Counted from the first letter of the stretch, positions 15,237 to 24,659 are shown. The stretch: 64,000 nt of DNA from Hymenobacter lapidiphilus (GCF_013377885.1 NZ_JABKAU010000003.1:115892-179891); one strand, 5' to 3'. Notes: generated by a model not told the origin, from the letters alone. Program-made: numbers and translations.

Positions 15237-16905
15237 ACCAGTACACTACCCACTTGCCCAGCTTTTCGTGGTGCGTAAAACTTTGCAGCAGCCACTGGCG
15301 CTCGGGCTTCAATTCGCCTTTCACCAGTAGCACCGGCTGGCTGGCGAGTAGCCAGCGGAGTTGGGCATCGGCCTCGGGCTGGTTGAGGTAGAGCAGGTAA
15401 CGGTGCCAACTGGTGCCGGGCTCGAACTGGGTTTCACGGTTCAGATTGTGGTTACCATCATTGAGAAACACTGGCAGTGTGCCCAACTCGAAGGCCAGCG
15501 AGGGCAACAGTTGGTCGTACACCAGTATGGGCCGGGTCTGCAGGCCTTGTTGGGTGATGAACTCGGCCAGCGGGCGACTACCGTTGAAGGCCAGCTCGTT
15601 CTGCTGCATAATGGGCTTGGCCGAAATCAGCAAAAACACCGTGAAAATAACCGTGCCTACCAGCAGCCGGGGCGCGATGCGTACTTGGTCCCACATGCTG
15701 AGCGTGAGCACCAGTACGACTACGCCGATAGCCGGCCAGAGCGAAGTAAGCGGGCGCAATTCCAGCCCCAGATCGAAGACGGCTGCAAAAATCGGCAACA
15801 CGCACAACGCCCCCAGCAGCAACCCGAAAAAGGCCAGAATACCCACGTACCAGCGGTGGAGCATGGCCTCGGTGCAGCGGCCCAGGTAGTAGGTAGTCAG
15901 CAACGCCACGCCCGGGAAAATAGGCAGCACATACAGCAGCAGCTTGGAGCTGGAGAGCGAGAAGAACAGCAGCGGCACCAGTACCCAGAAGATGAGCACA
16001 TTGCGCCACAGCCGCGGCACGGTGGCCCAGGGCGTGCGCGCGGCCCGGACCACCAGCGCCACCGCCCAGGGCAGGCTGATGGCAGGGGCCAGCAGCACGT
16101 AAAACCACCAGGGCTTGCTCCGGTCGAAGGTGGCCGCGTTGGCGAAGCGCTCCACGGTGTGCTCGTACAGAAAGTAGCGCACGAAAGCCGGATTTTCGGC
16201 CACCAAGTAGCCGTACCAGCTCAGGCCCACCACCAAAAACAGCCCCAGCCCCAGCACATGATGCACCGTGAACGGCCGGCGTGCCCGTCCCCCCCGCTCA
16301 GCGGCCGGTACCCGGAAGTAGGCACCCGCTACGGCCATCAGCGGCAGCACAAAGCCCACCGGCCCCTTGGTGAGGAACGCCAGCCCCAGCCCCAGCCAGA
16401 ACAGGTACAGCCAGCGTGCCCCGCCGCCGTGGTAGTAGCGCAGGATGCCGTAGGCCGCGGCCAGCTCCAAGGTGGCCAGATACACGTCGGTCGTGACGTT
16501 GAGGGCCGAAATAAGCACCACCGGCAACGTACCGTAGATGACGGCCGCCGACAACGCCCGGGCGCGGTCGTTGCCGAACAGCAGCAACCCCAGCGCGTAC
16601 ACCAGCCCCACCTGTAGCAGCACAGCCAGCACCGGCAGCAGCCGCACGCCCACCGTATTTACCCCAAACAGCCCCAGCCCCGCCGCTGTGAGCCAGTACG
16701 TAAGAGGAGGCTTATGGAAATGCTGAATGCCCAGCAGCCGCGGGTGCAGCCAGTCGCCGCCCACGAGCATTTCGCGGCCGATTTCCGCGTAGCGAGCCTC
16801 GCTGCTGTCCAGCGGCCCCCAGCTGCCCAGTTGCCAGGCAAAAGCCCCACCCAGCACCAGCAGAAACAGCCACAGCCAGCGGCGCGAAGTCATGGGGAAA
16901 GGCAT
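15235..16905 (-). CDS. ArnT/PMT-like family 39 glycosyltransferase
   Basis: A 556-residue integral membrane protein with about ten to twelve helices. The N-terminal loop holds SSEARYAEIGREMLVGGDWLHP, the PMT-family acidic motif (Glu-Ala-Arg-Tyr), and HKPPLTYWL follows, both typical of ArnT-type lipid-linked sugar transferases. It likely moves a sugar from undecaprenyl phosphate to an envelope acceptor. The ATG at 16905 is used because upstream codons come from the promoter region; a TACCTTTG box lies at 16948-16955. It converges with lysA. Confidence 0.88.
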   Translation of the reverse strand: MPFPMTSRRWLWLFLLVLGGAFAWQLGSWGPLDSSEARYAEIGREMLVGGDWLHPRLLGIQHFHKPPLTYWLTAAGLGLFGVNTVGVRLLPVLAVLLQVGLVYALGLLLFGNDRARALSAAVIYGTLPVVLISALNVTTDVYLATLELAAAYGILRYYHGGGARWLYLFWLGLGLAFLTKGPVGFVLPLMAVAGAYFRVPAAERGGRARRPFTVHHVLGLGLFLVVGLSWYGYLVAENPAFVRYFLYEHTVERFANAATFDRSKPWWFYVLLAPAISLPWAVALVVRAARTPWATVPRLWRNVLIFWVLVPLLFFSLSSSKLLLYVLPIFPGVALLTTYYLGRCTEAMLHRWYVGILAFFGLLLGALCVLPIFAAVFDLGLELRPLTSLWPAIGVVVLVLTLSMWDQVRIAPRLLVGTVIFTVFLLISAKPIMQQNELAFNGSRPLAEFITQQGLQTRPILVYDQLLPSLAFELGTLPVFLNDGNHNLNRETQFEPGTSWHRYLLYLNQPEADAQLRWLLASQPVLLVKGELKPERQWLLQSFTHHEKLGKWVVYW

Positions 16906-16947
16906 GGGCGGGGCGTGAGGTGATGGGGTAGTGAGGAGGGGATTGGC

Positions 16948-16955
16948 CAAAGGTA
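16948..16955 (-). promoter_or_regulatory. -7 box TACCTTTG of the ArnT-like gene
   Basis: On the minus strand TACCTTTG fits the TAnnTTTG consensus and lies about 43 bases before the ATG at 16905. Confidence 0.55.
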
Positions 16956-16976
16956 TGAGACTGAAGAAAAGAATGG

Positions 16977-17102
16977 GTCATGCTGAGCGAAGCGGAGCGC
17001 AGCCGAAGCATCGCTACTGCTTCGTTGCAGTAGTAAATCAACCAACAGAATTAGCATTGCAGTAGCGATGCTTCGACTGCGCTCCGCTTCGCTCAGCATG
17101 AC
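16977..17102. repeat. Family II palindrome between divergent genes
   Basis: Arms gtcatgctgagcgaagcgga... and ...tccgcttcgctcagcatgac, with nearly complete complementarity over about 45 bases each, around an AT-richer loop. It lies between the divergent ArnT-like and ABC-F genes, upstream of both promoter boxes. Confidence 0.9.
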
Positions 17103-17127
17103 ACGTTCTTTTACCCCGCCCACGCCG

Positions 17128-17135
17128 TACCTTTG
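17128..17135 (+). promoter_or_regulatory. -7 box TACCTTTG of the ABC-F gene
   Basis: TACCTTTG ends four bases before the ATG at 17140, the same spacing as at bioA. Confidence 0.55.
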
Positions 17136-17139
17136 CGGC

Positions 17140-19062
17140 ATGAATCTTCTTTCCGCGGAAAATCTTTCCAAAAATTACGCCGACCGTTGGCTGTTTAAAG
17201 ACCTGAACTTCGGATTGCTCCAGGGCCAGCGGGTGGCCTTCGTGGGCATCAACGGCACCGGCAAAACCACCCTCATGCGTATTCTGGCGGGCCTCGAAAT
17301 CCCTGATACCGGCCTGGTAAGCGTGCGCAAGGGCATCCGGGTAACCTACCTGGGCCAGCAGCCGGTGTTCGATGAAACGATGACGGTGGAAGAAACCATC
17401 TTCGCCAGCCAGAACGACACGCTCAAGGCCATCAAGGAATACGAGCACGTGGTAAACGACCCCGACCACAAAGCCGACGACCTGCAGCGGGTGCTGGAGC
17501 GCATGGATTCGCTTCAGGCCTGGGACTACGAGGCGCAGGTGCAGCAGATTCTGAGCCGGCTGGGTATTTTGGGCGAGTTGCTGACGCGCAACGTGAGCAA
17601 GCTTTCGGGCGGGCAGCGCAAGCGCGTGGCCCTGGCCCGCGTGCTGATTGAGGAGCCCGACGTATTGCTGCTCGACGAACCGACCAACCACCTGGATCTG
17701 GCCACCATTGAGTGGCTCGAAAACCGCCTCTCCTCCCCCAGCCTCACGCTGCTCATGGTGACGCACGACCGGTACTTCCTCGACAGCGTGGCCAACGAAA
17801 TTGTGGAGCTCGACAAGGGCCAGATGTACCGCTACCAAGGCAACTACGCCTATTTCGTGGAGAAAAAGGCCGACCGCGAAATGCGCCAGGCCACTGAGGT
17901 AGAGAAAGCCCGCCAGCTGTTCAAGAAGGAGCTGGAGTGGATGCGCCGCATGCCCCAGGCCCGCGGCACTAAGCAGAAGGCCCGCATCGACGCCTTCTAT
18001 ATCACCAAGGAGAAGGCTAGCACCAACCTGAGCAAGCAGAACGTGGAGCTGAGCGTAAAAACCACCCGCCAGGGCGGTAAAATCATCGAAGCCAGCCACC
18101 TCAACAAGACCTTCGGCGACAACGTGGTGCTCGACGATTTCAGCTACGTGTTCAAGAAGAAGGACCGTATTGGCCTAGTGGGCCCCAACGGCGCGGGCAA
18201 ATCCACGCTGCTCAACATGCTTACGGGCAAGCTCGCGCCCGACTCCGGTACCATTGAGGTAGGCCAGACCACCGTGTTCGGCTACTATACCCAAACGGAG
18301 CTGGAGTTCGACCCCACCCAGCGCGTGATTGACATTGTGAAGGAAGTGGCCGAAGTGGTGGAACTGGCCAACGGCGACGTGCTCACGGCCAGCCAGTTCC
18401 TGAGCCTGTTCCTGTTCCCGCCGGCCCAGCAGTACACGCTGGTAAACAAGCTAAGCGGGGGCGAAAAGCGACGCCTACAGCTGCTGCGGGTGCTTATCAA
18501 GAACCCCAACTTCCTGATTCTTGACGAGCCGACCAACGACCTCGACCTGAGCACGCTCAACATCCTGGAAGACTTCCTGCTACACTTCGGCGGCTGCCTG
18601 CTCATCGTGAGTCACGACCGGTACTTCCTCGACCAGCTGGCCGAGCACCTGTTCGTGCTGGAGCCGGGCGGGGCCGTGCTCAACTTCCCCGGCAATTACA
18701 CCGACTACCGCGAGTACCTGGCCGAGCGCGAAACCGAAGCCGCGTTGGTAGAAGAGGAAAAAGCTGCTAAAACCGCCCGCGCCGAGGCTAAAGCAGAAGC
18801 CGCCAAGCCCGCGGCAGTCGTAGCGCCTGCGCCGGCTACTGCCCCCAAGCGCCGCGCCTCCTACGCCGAAAAGCGGGAGTACGAGCAGCTCGAAAAGGAC
18901 ATGGCGGCCCTCGAAACCGAGAAGCAGCAGGTAACCAGCAAGCTGAACGGCGGCAGCGGCAGCGCCGACGAGTTTGCGGCCTGGGGCGCCCGCCTCGGGA
19001 CCCTCACCGAGGAGCTTGAAACCAAGGAGCTACGCTGGCTGGAGCTAGCCGAACTGGTATAG
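17140..19062 (+). CDS. ABC-F family ATPase (Uup-like)
   Basis: A 640-residue soluble protein with two ABC domains and no membrane part. Walker A motifs are GINGTGKTT and GPNGAGKST; signatures LSGGQRKRVAL and LSGGEKRRLQL; Walker B LLLDEPTNHLDL and LILDEPTNDLDL. A linker (residues about 245-320) and an acidic-basic coiled coil at the end (from about 560, AEKREYEQLEKDMAALETE) follow the Uup/ABCF arrangement. Members act on ribosomes or DNA-associated processes; which applies here is not clear. The ATG at 17140 follows a TACCTTTG box. Confidence 0.93.
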   Translation: MNLLSAENLSKNYADRWLFKDLNFGLLQGQRVAFVGINGTGKTTLMRILAGLEIPDTGLVSVRKGIRVTYLGQQPVFDETMTVEETIFASQNDTLKAIKEYEHVVNDPDHKADDLQRVLERMDSLQAWDYEAQVQQILSRLGILGELLTRNVSKLSGGQRKRVALARVLIEEPDVLLLDEPTNHLDLATIEWLENRLSSPSLTLLMVTHDRYFLDSVANEIVELDKGQMYRYQGNYAYFVEKKADREMRQATEVEKARQLFKKELEWMRRMPQARGTKQKARIDAFYITKEKASTNLSKQNVELSVKTTRQGGKIIEASHLNKTFGDNVVLDDFSYVFKKKDRIGLVGPNGAGKSTLLNMLTGKLAPDSGTIEVGQTTVFGYYTQTELEFDPTQRVIDIVKEVAEVVELANGDVLTASQFLSLFLFPPAQQYTLVNKLSGGEKRRLQLLRVLIKNPNFLILDEPTNDLDLSTLNILEDFLLHFGGCLLIVSHDRYFLDQLAEHLFVLEPGGAVLNFPGNYTDYREYLAERETEAALVEEEKAAKTARAEAKAEAAKPAAVVAPAPATAPKRRASYAEKREYEQLEKDMAALETEKQQVTSKLNGGSGSADEFAAWGARLGTLTEELETKELRWLELAELV

Positions 19063-19085
19063 CCCACACGCGCCATACACCCGAC

Positions 19086-19121
19086 GCGGCCCGCCTGAAC
19101 CAAGCTGTTCGGGCGGGCCGC
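19086..19121. terminator. Hairpin between convergent genes
   Basis: gcggcccgcctgaac and gttcgggcgggccgc form a 15-base stem between the ABC-F stop and the stop of the convergent lipoprotein. There is no long T run, so termination is inferred from position. Confidence 0.6.
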
Positions 19122-19128
19122 TGTGCGT

Positions 19129-19944
19129 TCAGGGGCTTACTAATTTCCCGTTCAGCTTTCGGGTTTCCTGCGTAAAATCGAACGACACCGGCTGCTCATC
19201 GAAGGCCAGCACGAACCGCAGCTGCCGGGCCGCATCGAGACGGGGGAAGTATACGAGGCCCACGGCCCGGTCGCCGGGCTGCAGGATGGCGCGGCGCAGG
19301 CTGCTCACGGCCTGTTCCGCAACTACGGTAGTAAGCTGCTGGGCCTGCACCGCCCGCACCACCCGCTGCACCTCAAAAAACGCCTGGCCGCCCTGCTGCC
19401 GCACCTGCCGGCTGGTTCTTTCGATAGGCGTCTCGCGCCTATTGATGCTGGCCACATTCTCGGCCGTACTGGCCACCAGCAGCAGCACCTCTAACATACT
19501 AACGCGGCTTGCCTTGTCGGCCAGCTCATCGCGGCGGTCGGCCAGCGAGTCCAGCCGCAGCTCGGGGTTGAAAGCCAGCCGGCGGCTCGCTGCAGAAGCC
19601 GGGGCAGTGGCCGCAACGGCGGCAGTTTTGGCGGTGCTGTCGGGCAACGGCAGGAAGTAGAAACCGGCTGGGTCGATGGTAACCGGGTGGTCGGCGGCGT
19701 TGCTGAATTCCGCCTCAAAAACCAGCTCTTTCGGCTCGGCCCGTACGAAATGAAAGCGCACGTACACGCTGTCGGGGTGGCTAATGAGGCTTGTAACCGG
19801 GACTCTTCCCCAACCGGCCGGCACAACACTCAGCGTTTGGCTGGGCGCGCAGGCCGTCAGCAATAGACCCAGCAGCAGCGCCGAACAACCGCCCAGCAGC
19901 CGACGCAGCACGGGCGAAACAGTAGTAGTAGTAGTTGAGGGCAT
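19129..19944 (-). CDS. Lipoprotein of unknown function
   Basis: A 271-residue protein with a lipoprotein signal peptide (LLLGLLLTACAPSQ). The N-terminus carries a run of threonines (MPSTTTTTV) coded by an agt/tag triplet run. The mature part has a likely beta-sandwich stretch (VTSLISHPDSVYVRFHFVRAEPKELVFEAEFSN), then a helical middle (DSLADRRDELADKASRVSMLEVLLLV), and a second beta part (GDRAVGLVYFPRLDAARQLRFVLAFDEQ). I do not recognise a named domain. It converges with the ABC-F gene and is monocistronic as far as can be seen. Confidence 0.8.
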   Translation of the reverse strand: MPSTTTTTVSPVLRRLLGGCSALLLGLLLTACAPSQTLSVVPAGWGRVPVTSLISHPDSVYVRFHFVRAEPKELVFEAEFSNAADHPVTIDPAGFYFLPLPDSTAKTAAVAATAPASAASRRLAFNPELRLDSLADRRDELADKASRVSMLEVLLLVASTAENVASINRRETPIERTSRQVRQQGGQAFFEVQRVVRAVQAQQLTTVVAEQAVSSLRRAILQPGDRAVGLVYFPRLDAARQLRFVLAFDEQPVSFDFTQETRKLNGKLVSP

Positions 19945-20058
19945 ATAACGGCGCTTTAGAGTTGGCAGATAAATGCCGGGGTGGCCTTACCGCCCCGGCG
20001 CTATATAGCGGTTTTGCGCAATAATAATACCGCTTTTATCCTTTCTACCAAGTCACTA

Positions 20059-20409
20059 CTACGCCACCAGCTCCGGCGGCAATGCAGCACTGCCGTCGGC
20101 GGCTACCGGCAGCGGCCACACCCGGCGCACTGCTGCCAGCGGCACCGGCCCGAACACGTGTGGAAACCACGCCTGCCGCCCCGCGGCCCACTCGCGCTCC
20201 ACCCGCACCCCGGTGGCCAGCAGCGCCGCTTCGTCTATTTCCAGCAGCAGCGCCCCGGGGCTATTGGCGTAGTAAAGCCGGGCCGTTTCCAGCACCTGCG
20301 CCAGCTCCGAGGCATGAATAAAGCCCTCGGCGGCCAGGTCGGGGCTGGCAAAAAAGCCGGTCTGTTGTGCCCGTTGCCAATCGTCGGGCTGGCTGATGCG
20401 GTAGAGCAT
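20059..20409 (-). CDS. DUF952 protein
   Basis: A 116-residue cytoplasmic protein. MLYRI, GFIHASELAQVLETA and the late FPHVFGPVPLAAV match the DUF952 family, which is compact and thought to be related to glutathione S-transferase-like or ADP-ribosyltransferase-like folds; no activity is established. The neighbouring upstream gene in the same direction is separated by a strong hairpin, so it is probably transcribed alone. Confidence 0.85.
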   Translation of the reverse strand: MLYRISQPDDWQRAQQTGFFASPDLAAEGFIHASELAQVLETARLYYANSPGALLLEIDEAALLATGVRVEREWAAGRQAWFPHVFGPVPLAAVRRVWPLPVAADGSAALPPELVA

Positions 20410-20421
20410 ATTTTATCGAGT

Positions 20422-20504
20422 AAAAAGTCAACGAGCAAAAGTAAAACGGGAACCAACGACCTTGGCCGTTTGCTCCCGTTTCGCTTTTGCTCGTTGACTT
20501 TTTT
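20422..20504 (-). terminator. Long inverted repeat/terminator after the 128-aa gene
   Basis: About 30-base arms (aaaaagtcaacgagcaaaag... and ...cttttgctcgttgactttttt) with two mismatches. On the minus strand it ends in a run of T, so it fits a terminator for the gene at 20513-20899. Confidence 0.75.
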
Positions 20505-20512
20505 GGCGGAGC

Positions 20513-20899
20513 CTACGCTTGCCAAACTTCCTCTTGCACGGCTTTGCCTACCGTGAGCACGAGGCGGACGGGGTTGGGCACCAGCGTCAGGCGGGCTTCT
20601 TTGCCCGAATATTTCTCCGAATCAATCCAGACGCCCTCCTTTGGAGTGGGCTTGGGGCCGGTGCCAGCGGGCAGGTAGGCGGTGGGCAGCAGCACGTCGG
20701 TATCTGAGCTGAGGTCGTCGTGCACCTTCTCGAGAGCTGACTCCAGGAACGTGCCGTACGCTTCGTTGAAGTCGTCTTCGAGGTCGTGAAGCTCTTCTTC
20801 TACGTCGTCGTAGCGGGCATCGTCGTAGGTGAGCTTCTGCAGCTCGGCTTTCTTATCGATGAGGGCCACGAGGGCACTGTTCAGCTCTTGCGAATTCAT
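20513..20899 (-). CDS. Conserved hypothetical acidic protein
   Basis: A 128-residue soluble protein. The first 60 residues are an acidic coiled-coil-like helix (LIDKKAELQKLTYDDARYDDVEEELHDLEDDFNEAYG); the rest (LLPTAYLPAGTGPKPTPKEGVWIDSEKYSGKEARLTLVPNPVRLVLTVG) is probably beta. I do not recognise the family. The ATG at 20899 is chosen because a TACCTTTG box lies at 20926-20933; the frame is open further upstream but runs into a repeat. Confidence 0.8.
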   Translation of the reverse strand: MNSQELNSALVALIDKKAELQKLTYDDARYDDVEEELHDLEDDFNEAYGTFLESALEKVHDDLSSDTDVLLPTAYLPAGTGPKPTPKEGVWIDSEKYSGKEARLTLVPNPVRLVLTVGKAVQEEVWQA

Positions 20900-20925
20900 A
20901 AGGCTAAAGGCAATAGGTTCGTCGG

Positions 20926-20933
20926 CAAAGGTA
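20926..20933 (-). promoter_or_regulatory. -7 box TACCTTTG
   Basis: Minus-strand TACCTTTG 27 bases before the ATG at 20899. Confidence 0.55.
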
Positions 20934-20958
20934 AGGAAGCTGTTTAGGAAGTCAACTA

Positions 20959-21055
20959 GAACGTCATGCTGAGCTTGTCGAAGCATCTCTACTGCTTTGT
21001 AGTGGGGCGTTCAACGAAGCAGTAGAGATGCTTCGACAAGCTCAGCATGACGTTC
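20959..21055. repeat. Family II palindrome
   Basis: Arms gaacgtcatgctgagcttgtcgaagc... and ...gcttcgacaagctcagcatgacgttc, each about 40 bases, nearly perfect. It separates the divergent 128-aa gene and hppD. The 409-base gap 20900-21308 holds nothing else but a possible AT-rich promoter (gtatttttac near 21270) for hppD. Confidence 0.9.
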
Positions 21056-21308
21056 ATGGAAAAGAACTGTCATACGGCGGCGGCGAAAGAACGATGCTGT
21101 ACCGCGTAGTATGCGCATCAGGCGTAAGCGGAGCGAGGTGGTTGAAGTACCCGCACTGTAGCGCCAGCCGGAAGGGCGGGAATGAGTATTGGGCTAATAA
21201 TAGTTCGACTCCGCACTGCATAACGCTGTTCTGTAACGCAGCCGCCCCTTTAGCAAAAACCCGTATTTTTACCCATCCCAACGAACTCCCCGCTAAACTA
21301 CCCACCCT

Positions 21309-22442
21309 ATGCAAACCATGACTTCCCCGGCCGTACTGGCCCATCCGGCCGAAGATTTCCTGCCCCTCAACGGCACCGATTATCTTGAATTCTATGTCGG
21401 CAACGCCAAGCAGTCGGCCTACTTCTACCAGGCCGCATTCGGCTTCGAGCTGGTGGCCTACGCCGGCCCCGAAACCGGCGTGCGCGACCGTGCCTCTTAC
21501 GTGCTCCAGCAGAACAAAATCCGCTTGGTGCTCACCACCTCCCTCCTGCCCGACTCCGACATCACCCGCCACGTAGCCCAGCACGGCGACGGCGTGAAGG
21601 TGATGGCGCTGTGGGTAGACGACGCCCGCAAATCGTTCGAGGAAACCACCAAGCGTGGGGCCAAAGTGGCTTTCGAGCCTTACACCATCGAGGACGAAAA
21701 CGGCTCGGTTACGCTGGCCGGCATCTACACCTACGGCGAAACCATCCACACCTTCGTGGAGCGCAGCAACTACACCGGGCCATTTATGCCGGGCTTCGTG
21801 GCCCGCACCAGCAACGTGCCGCAGGGCAATCCGGTGGGCCTGCAGGTAGTCGATCATTGCGTGGGCAACGTGGGCTGGGGCGAGATGAACCAGTGGGTGA
21901 AGTTTTACGAGGATGTGCTGGGCTTCAAGCTGCTCATCACGTTTGACGACGACGACATTTCGACCGAATATTCGGCCCTGATGAGCAAGGTGGTGAGCAA
22001 CGGTAACGGCTTCGTGAAATTCCCCATCAACGAGCCCGCCGAAGGCAAGAAAAAGAGCCAGATTGAGGAGTACCTCGATTTCTACCACGGCCCCGGCGTG
22101 CAGCACATGGCCCTGCTCACCGACGACATCCGCACCACAGTAACGGAGCTGCGCCGCCGCGGCGTGGAGTTCCTGAATGTGCCCGCCACTTACTACGACG
22201 ACCTGCTGGAGCGCGTGGGCCACATCGATGAAGACCTGGAGAGCGTGCGCGCCCTGAACCTGCTCATCGACCGCGACGAGGAAGGCTATCTGCTGCAGAT
22301 TTTCACGAAGCCCGTAGAAGACCGGCCCACTGTGTTCTACGAAATCATCCAGCGCAAAGGCGCCAAGAGCTTCGGCAAAGGCAACTTCAAGGCTTTGTTT
22401 GAAGCCATTGAACGCGAACAGGGCCTGCGGGGCAACCTGTAG
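21309..22442 (+). CDS. hppD: 4-hydroxyphenylpyruvate dioxygenase
   Basis: Non-haem iron enzyme that turns 4-hydroxyphenylpyruvate into homogentisate in tyrosine breakdown. The 377-residue protein has two vicinal-oxygen-chelate halves. Iron ligands fit VVDHCVGNV (His), GVQHMALLTDDI (His) and FYEIIQR (Glu). The C-terminal helix region (AKSFGKGNFKALFEAIEREQ) that gates the active site is present. No other homogentisate pathway gene is adjacent. Confidence 0.95.
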   Translation: MQTMTSPAVLAHPAEDFLPLNGTDYLEFYVGNAKQSAYFYQAAFGFELVAYAGPETGVRDRASYVLQQNKIRLVLTTSLLPDSDITRHVAQHGDGVKVMALWVDDARKSFEETTKRGAKVAFEPYTIEDENGSVTLAGIYTYGETIHTFVERSNYTGPFMPGFVARTSNVPQGNPVGLQVVDHCVGNVGWGEMNQWVKFYEDVLGFKLLITFDDDDISTEYSALMSKVVSNGNGFVKFPINEPAEGKKKSQIEEYLDFYHGPGVQHMALLTDDIRTTVTELRRRGVEFLNVPATYYDDLLERVGHIDEDLESVRALNLLIDRDEEGYLLQIFTKPVEDRPTVFYEIIQRKGAKSFGKGNFKALFEAIEREQGLRGNL

Positions 22443-22808
22443 TTTTAGTGCCTAGTTGTGAGTATTTAGTGCTTAGGCTGATGCTTGAACGTGCTGTTCG
22501 GTCATCAGCCTAAGCACTACACATTAGCGACCCGGCACTTTCTATAACTCTGGCGCTGCTTCGCTCGTCATTTAAGTATTCACAAGTTGCGAAGAACGAT
22601 GTAGGGGCGGGGCTTGTCCCCGCCCGCCGTTGAACGATGGTCGTTGAACGGAACCGTTGAAACGGTGCGAGCGGCGGGCGGGGGCAAGCCCCGCCCCTAC
22701 ATCGTTCTTCGCAACTTGCGTTGAGTACCAATCCAACCGATCAACAGACCGAAGCACTTAACCGGCTCCCGACTAAGCACTACGCACTAACAACTAAGCA
22801 CCAACCCA
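22443..22808. repeat. 366-base gap filled by nested repeats
   Basis: Family I arms 22581-22629 and 22671-22720 (cacaagttgcgaagaacgat... and ...atcgttcttcgcaacttgcg) are nearly perfect over about 48 bases. Outside them, words of another family (cctaagcactacacattag near 22507; actaagcactacgcactaac near 22771) flank on both sides. No gene is seen. Confidence 0.85.
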
Positions 22809-24545
22809 ATGCCGCTTTCCTCTGACCTGCAAACCAAAATAAACGGCTGGCTGACCGACGATTACGACGCCGATACTCAGGCCGAAATCCGGCAGTTGCT
22901 GGCCGATAACCAGGAAGACCAGCTGTCCGACGCCTTTTACCGCAATCTGGAGTTTGGCACCGGCGGACTGCGCGGCGTGATGGGCGCGGGCTCAAACCGC
23001 ATGAACCGCTACACGCTGGGCATGGCCACCCAGGGCCTGTGCAACTACCTGCTGCAGTCGTTTCCGGGCCAGGAAATAAAGGTGGCCGTGGCCCACGACT
23101 CGCGCCACAACAGCCCCGAATTTGCGCGCATCGCGGCCGATATTTTCTCGGCCAACGGCATCACGGTGTATCTGTTTGAAGCCCTACGGCCCACGCCCGA
23201 GCTGTCGTTTGCCATCCGGGAGCTGGGCTGCCAGAGCGGCTGCGTAGTTACGGCCTCGCACAACCCCAAGGAGTACAACGGCTTTAAAGTGTACTGGACC
23301 GATGGCTCGCAGGTGGTCGCGCCACACGACCAGAACATCATCCGCGAGGTGGACGCCATCAGCTCGGTCCGGGAAGTGAAGTTCCAGCCCGAGCCAAGCC
23401 GCATACACCTCATCGGGGCCGAACTCGATGCGGCGTATCTGGCCCAGGTGAAAGGGTTGAGTCTAAACCCCGACGCCATCCGGCGCCAGCACGACCTGAA
23501 AATCGTGTACACGCCCATCCACGGCACCGGCATTACCATGGTGCCGCCAGCCTTGGCTCAGCTTGGGTTCGATAATGTGCACATCGTGGCCGCCCAAGCT
23601 ACGCCTGATGGCAACTTCCCCACCGTGCAGTCGCCCAACCCCGAGGAAAAGGCGGCCATGCAGCTGGCCCTCGACGAAGCCAAGGCCCTCGACGCCGATA
23701 TCGTGCTGGCCACCGACCCCGACTCCGACCGCGTGGGCATTGCCCTGAAAAACCCGGCCGGCGAGTGGGTACTCGTCAACGGCAACCAAACGGCCGCCCT
23801 ACTCACGCACTACGTGCTATCGGCCCGCCGCGAGGCCGGCAAGGCTACCGACAAGGACTTCATCGTTTATACCATCGTAACGAGCGAGGTGCTCGGCGAC
23901 ATTGCCCGCTACCAGGGCGTGAAAGCCTACCGCACCCTGACGGGCTTCAAGTACATTGCCAGCATCATCCGCGAGCTGGAAGGTCAGGAAACCTACGTGG
24001 GCGGCGGCGAGGAAAGCTACGGCTACATGCTCGGCGACTTCGTGCGCGACAAGGATGCTATTTCGGCCTGCGCGCTGCTGGCCGAAATGGCCGCCGTTGC
24101 GAAGGACCAGGGCCACACGCTGTATGAGGAGATGGTAGCTATGTATCTGCGCTACGGTTTCTACAAGGAGCACCTGATTTCCATCACCAAAAAGGGCCAG
24201 CGCGGGGCCGAGGAAATTCAGGAGATGATGCGCGACCTGCGGGCCAACCCGCCCGCCAACCTGGCCGGCCAGCCGGTGGTAGAAATGCGCGACTTTAAAA
24301 CGGGCAAAATCAAGGACCTGCGCACTGGCATCGAAACCGAAACCGGCCTCGAAAGCTCCAACGTGCTCCAGTTCATCCTGGAAGACGGCAGCAAGATTTC
24401 GGCCCGCCCCAGCGGCACCGAACCCAAAATCAAGTTCTACTTCAGCGTAAAGCAGCCCCTGGCCTCGGCCGTTGACTTCGACCTGGCCACCCGCCTCGCC
24501 GACGAGAAAATCCAGCGCATTATTGAGGACATGCGCCTGAATTAA
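22809..24545 (+). CDS. Phosphosugar mutase (phosphoglucomutase/phosphomannomutase)
   Basis: Interconverts hexose 1- and 6-phosphates. The 578-residue protein has the four-domain alpha-D-phosphohexomutase order: GTGGLRGVMGAGSNRMN, the phosphoserine loop VTASHNPKEYNGFKVYW, the metal loop ATDPDSDRVG, the sugar loop VGGGEESYG and the phosphate loop RPSGTEPKIKFY. Length and motifs match the PgcA-type group. Substrate choice (glucose or mannose) is not settled by sequence reading. A strong terminator follows. Confidence 0.93.
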   Translation: MPLSSDLQTKINGWLTDDYDADTQAEIRQLLADNQEDQLSDAFYRNLEFGTGGLRGVMGAGSNRMNRYTLGMATQGLCNYLLQSFPGQEIKVAVAHDSRHNSPEFARIAADIFSANGITVYLFEALRPTPELSFAIRELGCQSGCVVTASHNPKEYNGFKVYWTDGSQVVAPHDQNIIREVDAISSVREVKFQPEPSRIHLIGAELDAAYLAQVKGLSLNPDAIRRQHDLKIVYTPIHGTGITMVPPALAQLGFDNVHIVAAQATPDGNFPTVQSPNPEEKAAMQLALDEAKALDADIVLATDPDSDRVGIALKNPAGEWVLVNGNQTAALLTHYVLSARREAGKATDKDFIVYTIVTSEVLGDIARYQGVKAYRTLTGFKYIASIIRELEGQETYVGGGEESYGYMLGDFVRDKDAISACALLAEMAAVAKDQGHTLYEEMVAMYLRYGFYKEHLISITKKGQRGAEEIQEMMRDLRANPPANLAGQPVVEMRDFKTGKIKDLRTGIETETGLESSNVLQFILEDGSKISARPSGTEPKIKFYFSVKQPLASAVDFDLATRLADEKIQRIIEDMRLN

Positions 24546-24598
24546 GCAGATTCAAGCAATTGCACCATTCAACTCTGTGTCGCGGTACAGTTACTACT

Positions 24599-24640
24599 AA
24601 AGCAAAGCCCCCGCACGGTTCCGTGCGGGGGCTTTGCTTT
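24599..24640. terminator. Bidirectional terminator
   Basis: aaagcaaagcccccgcacgg and ccgtgcgggggctttgcttt form a perfect 20-base stem with a two-base centre between the mutase and the convergent 69-aa gene. Confidence 0.8.
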
Positions 24641-24659
24641 AGCGGGCCGTAGGGCCGTA

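Noticed and set aside
15361..16617. 418-codon plus-strand frame opposite the ArnT-like gene
   Set aside because: Gln/His/Arg-rich shadow of a membrane-protein gene; no plausible protein character.
21054..22223. Long minus-strand frame opposite hppD
   Set aside because: Antisense shadow; hppD has all iron ligands and the correct length.
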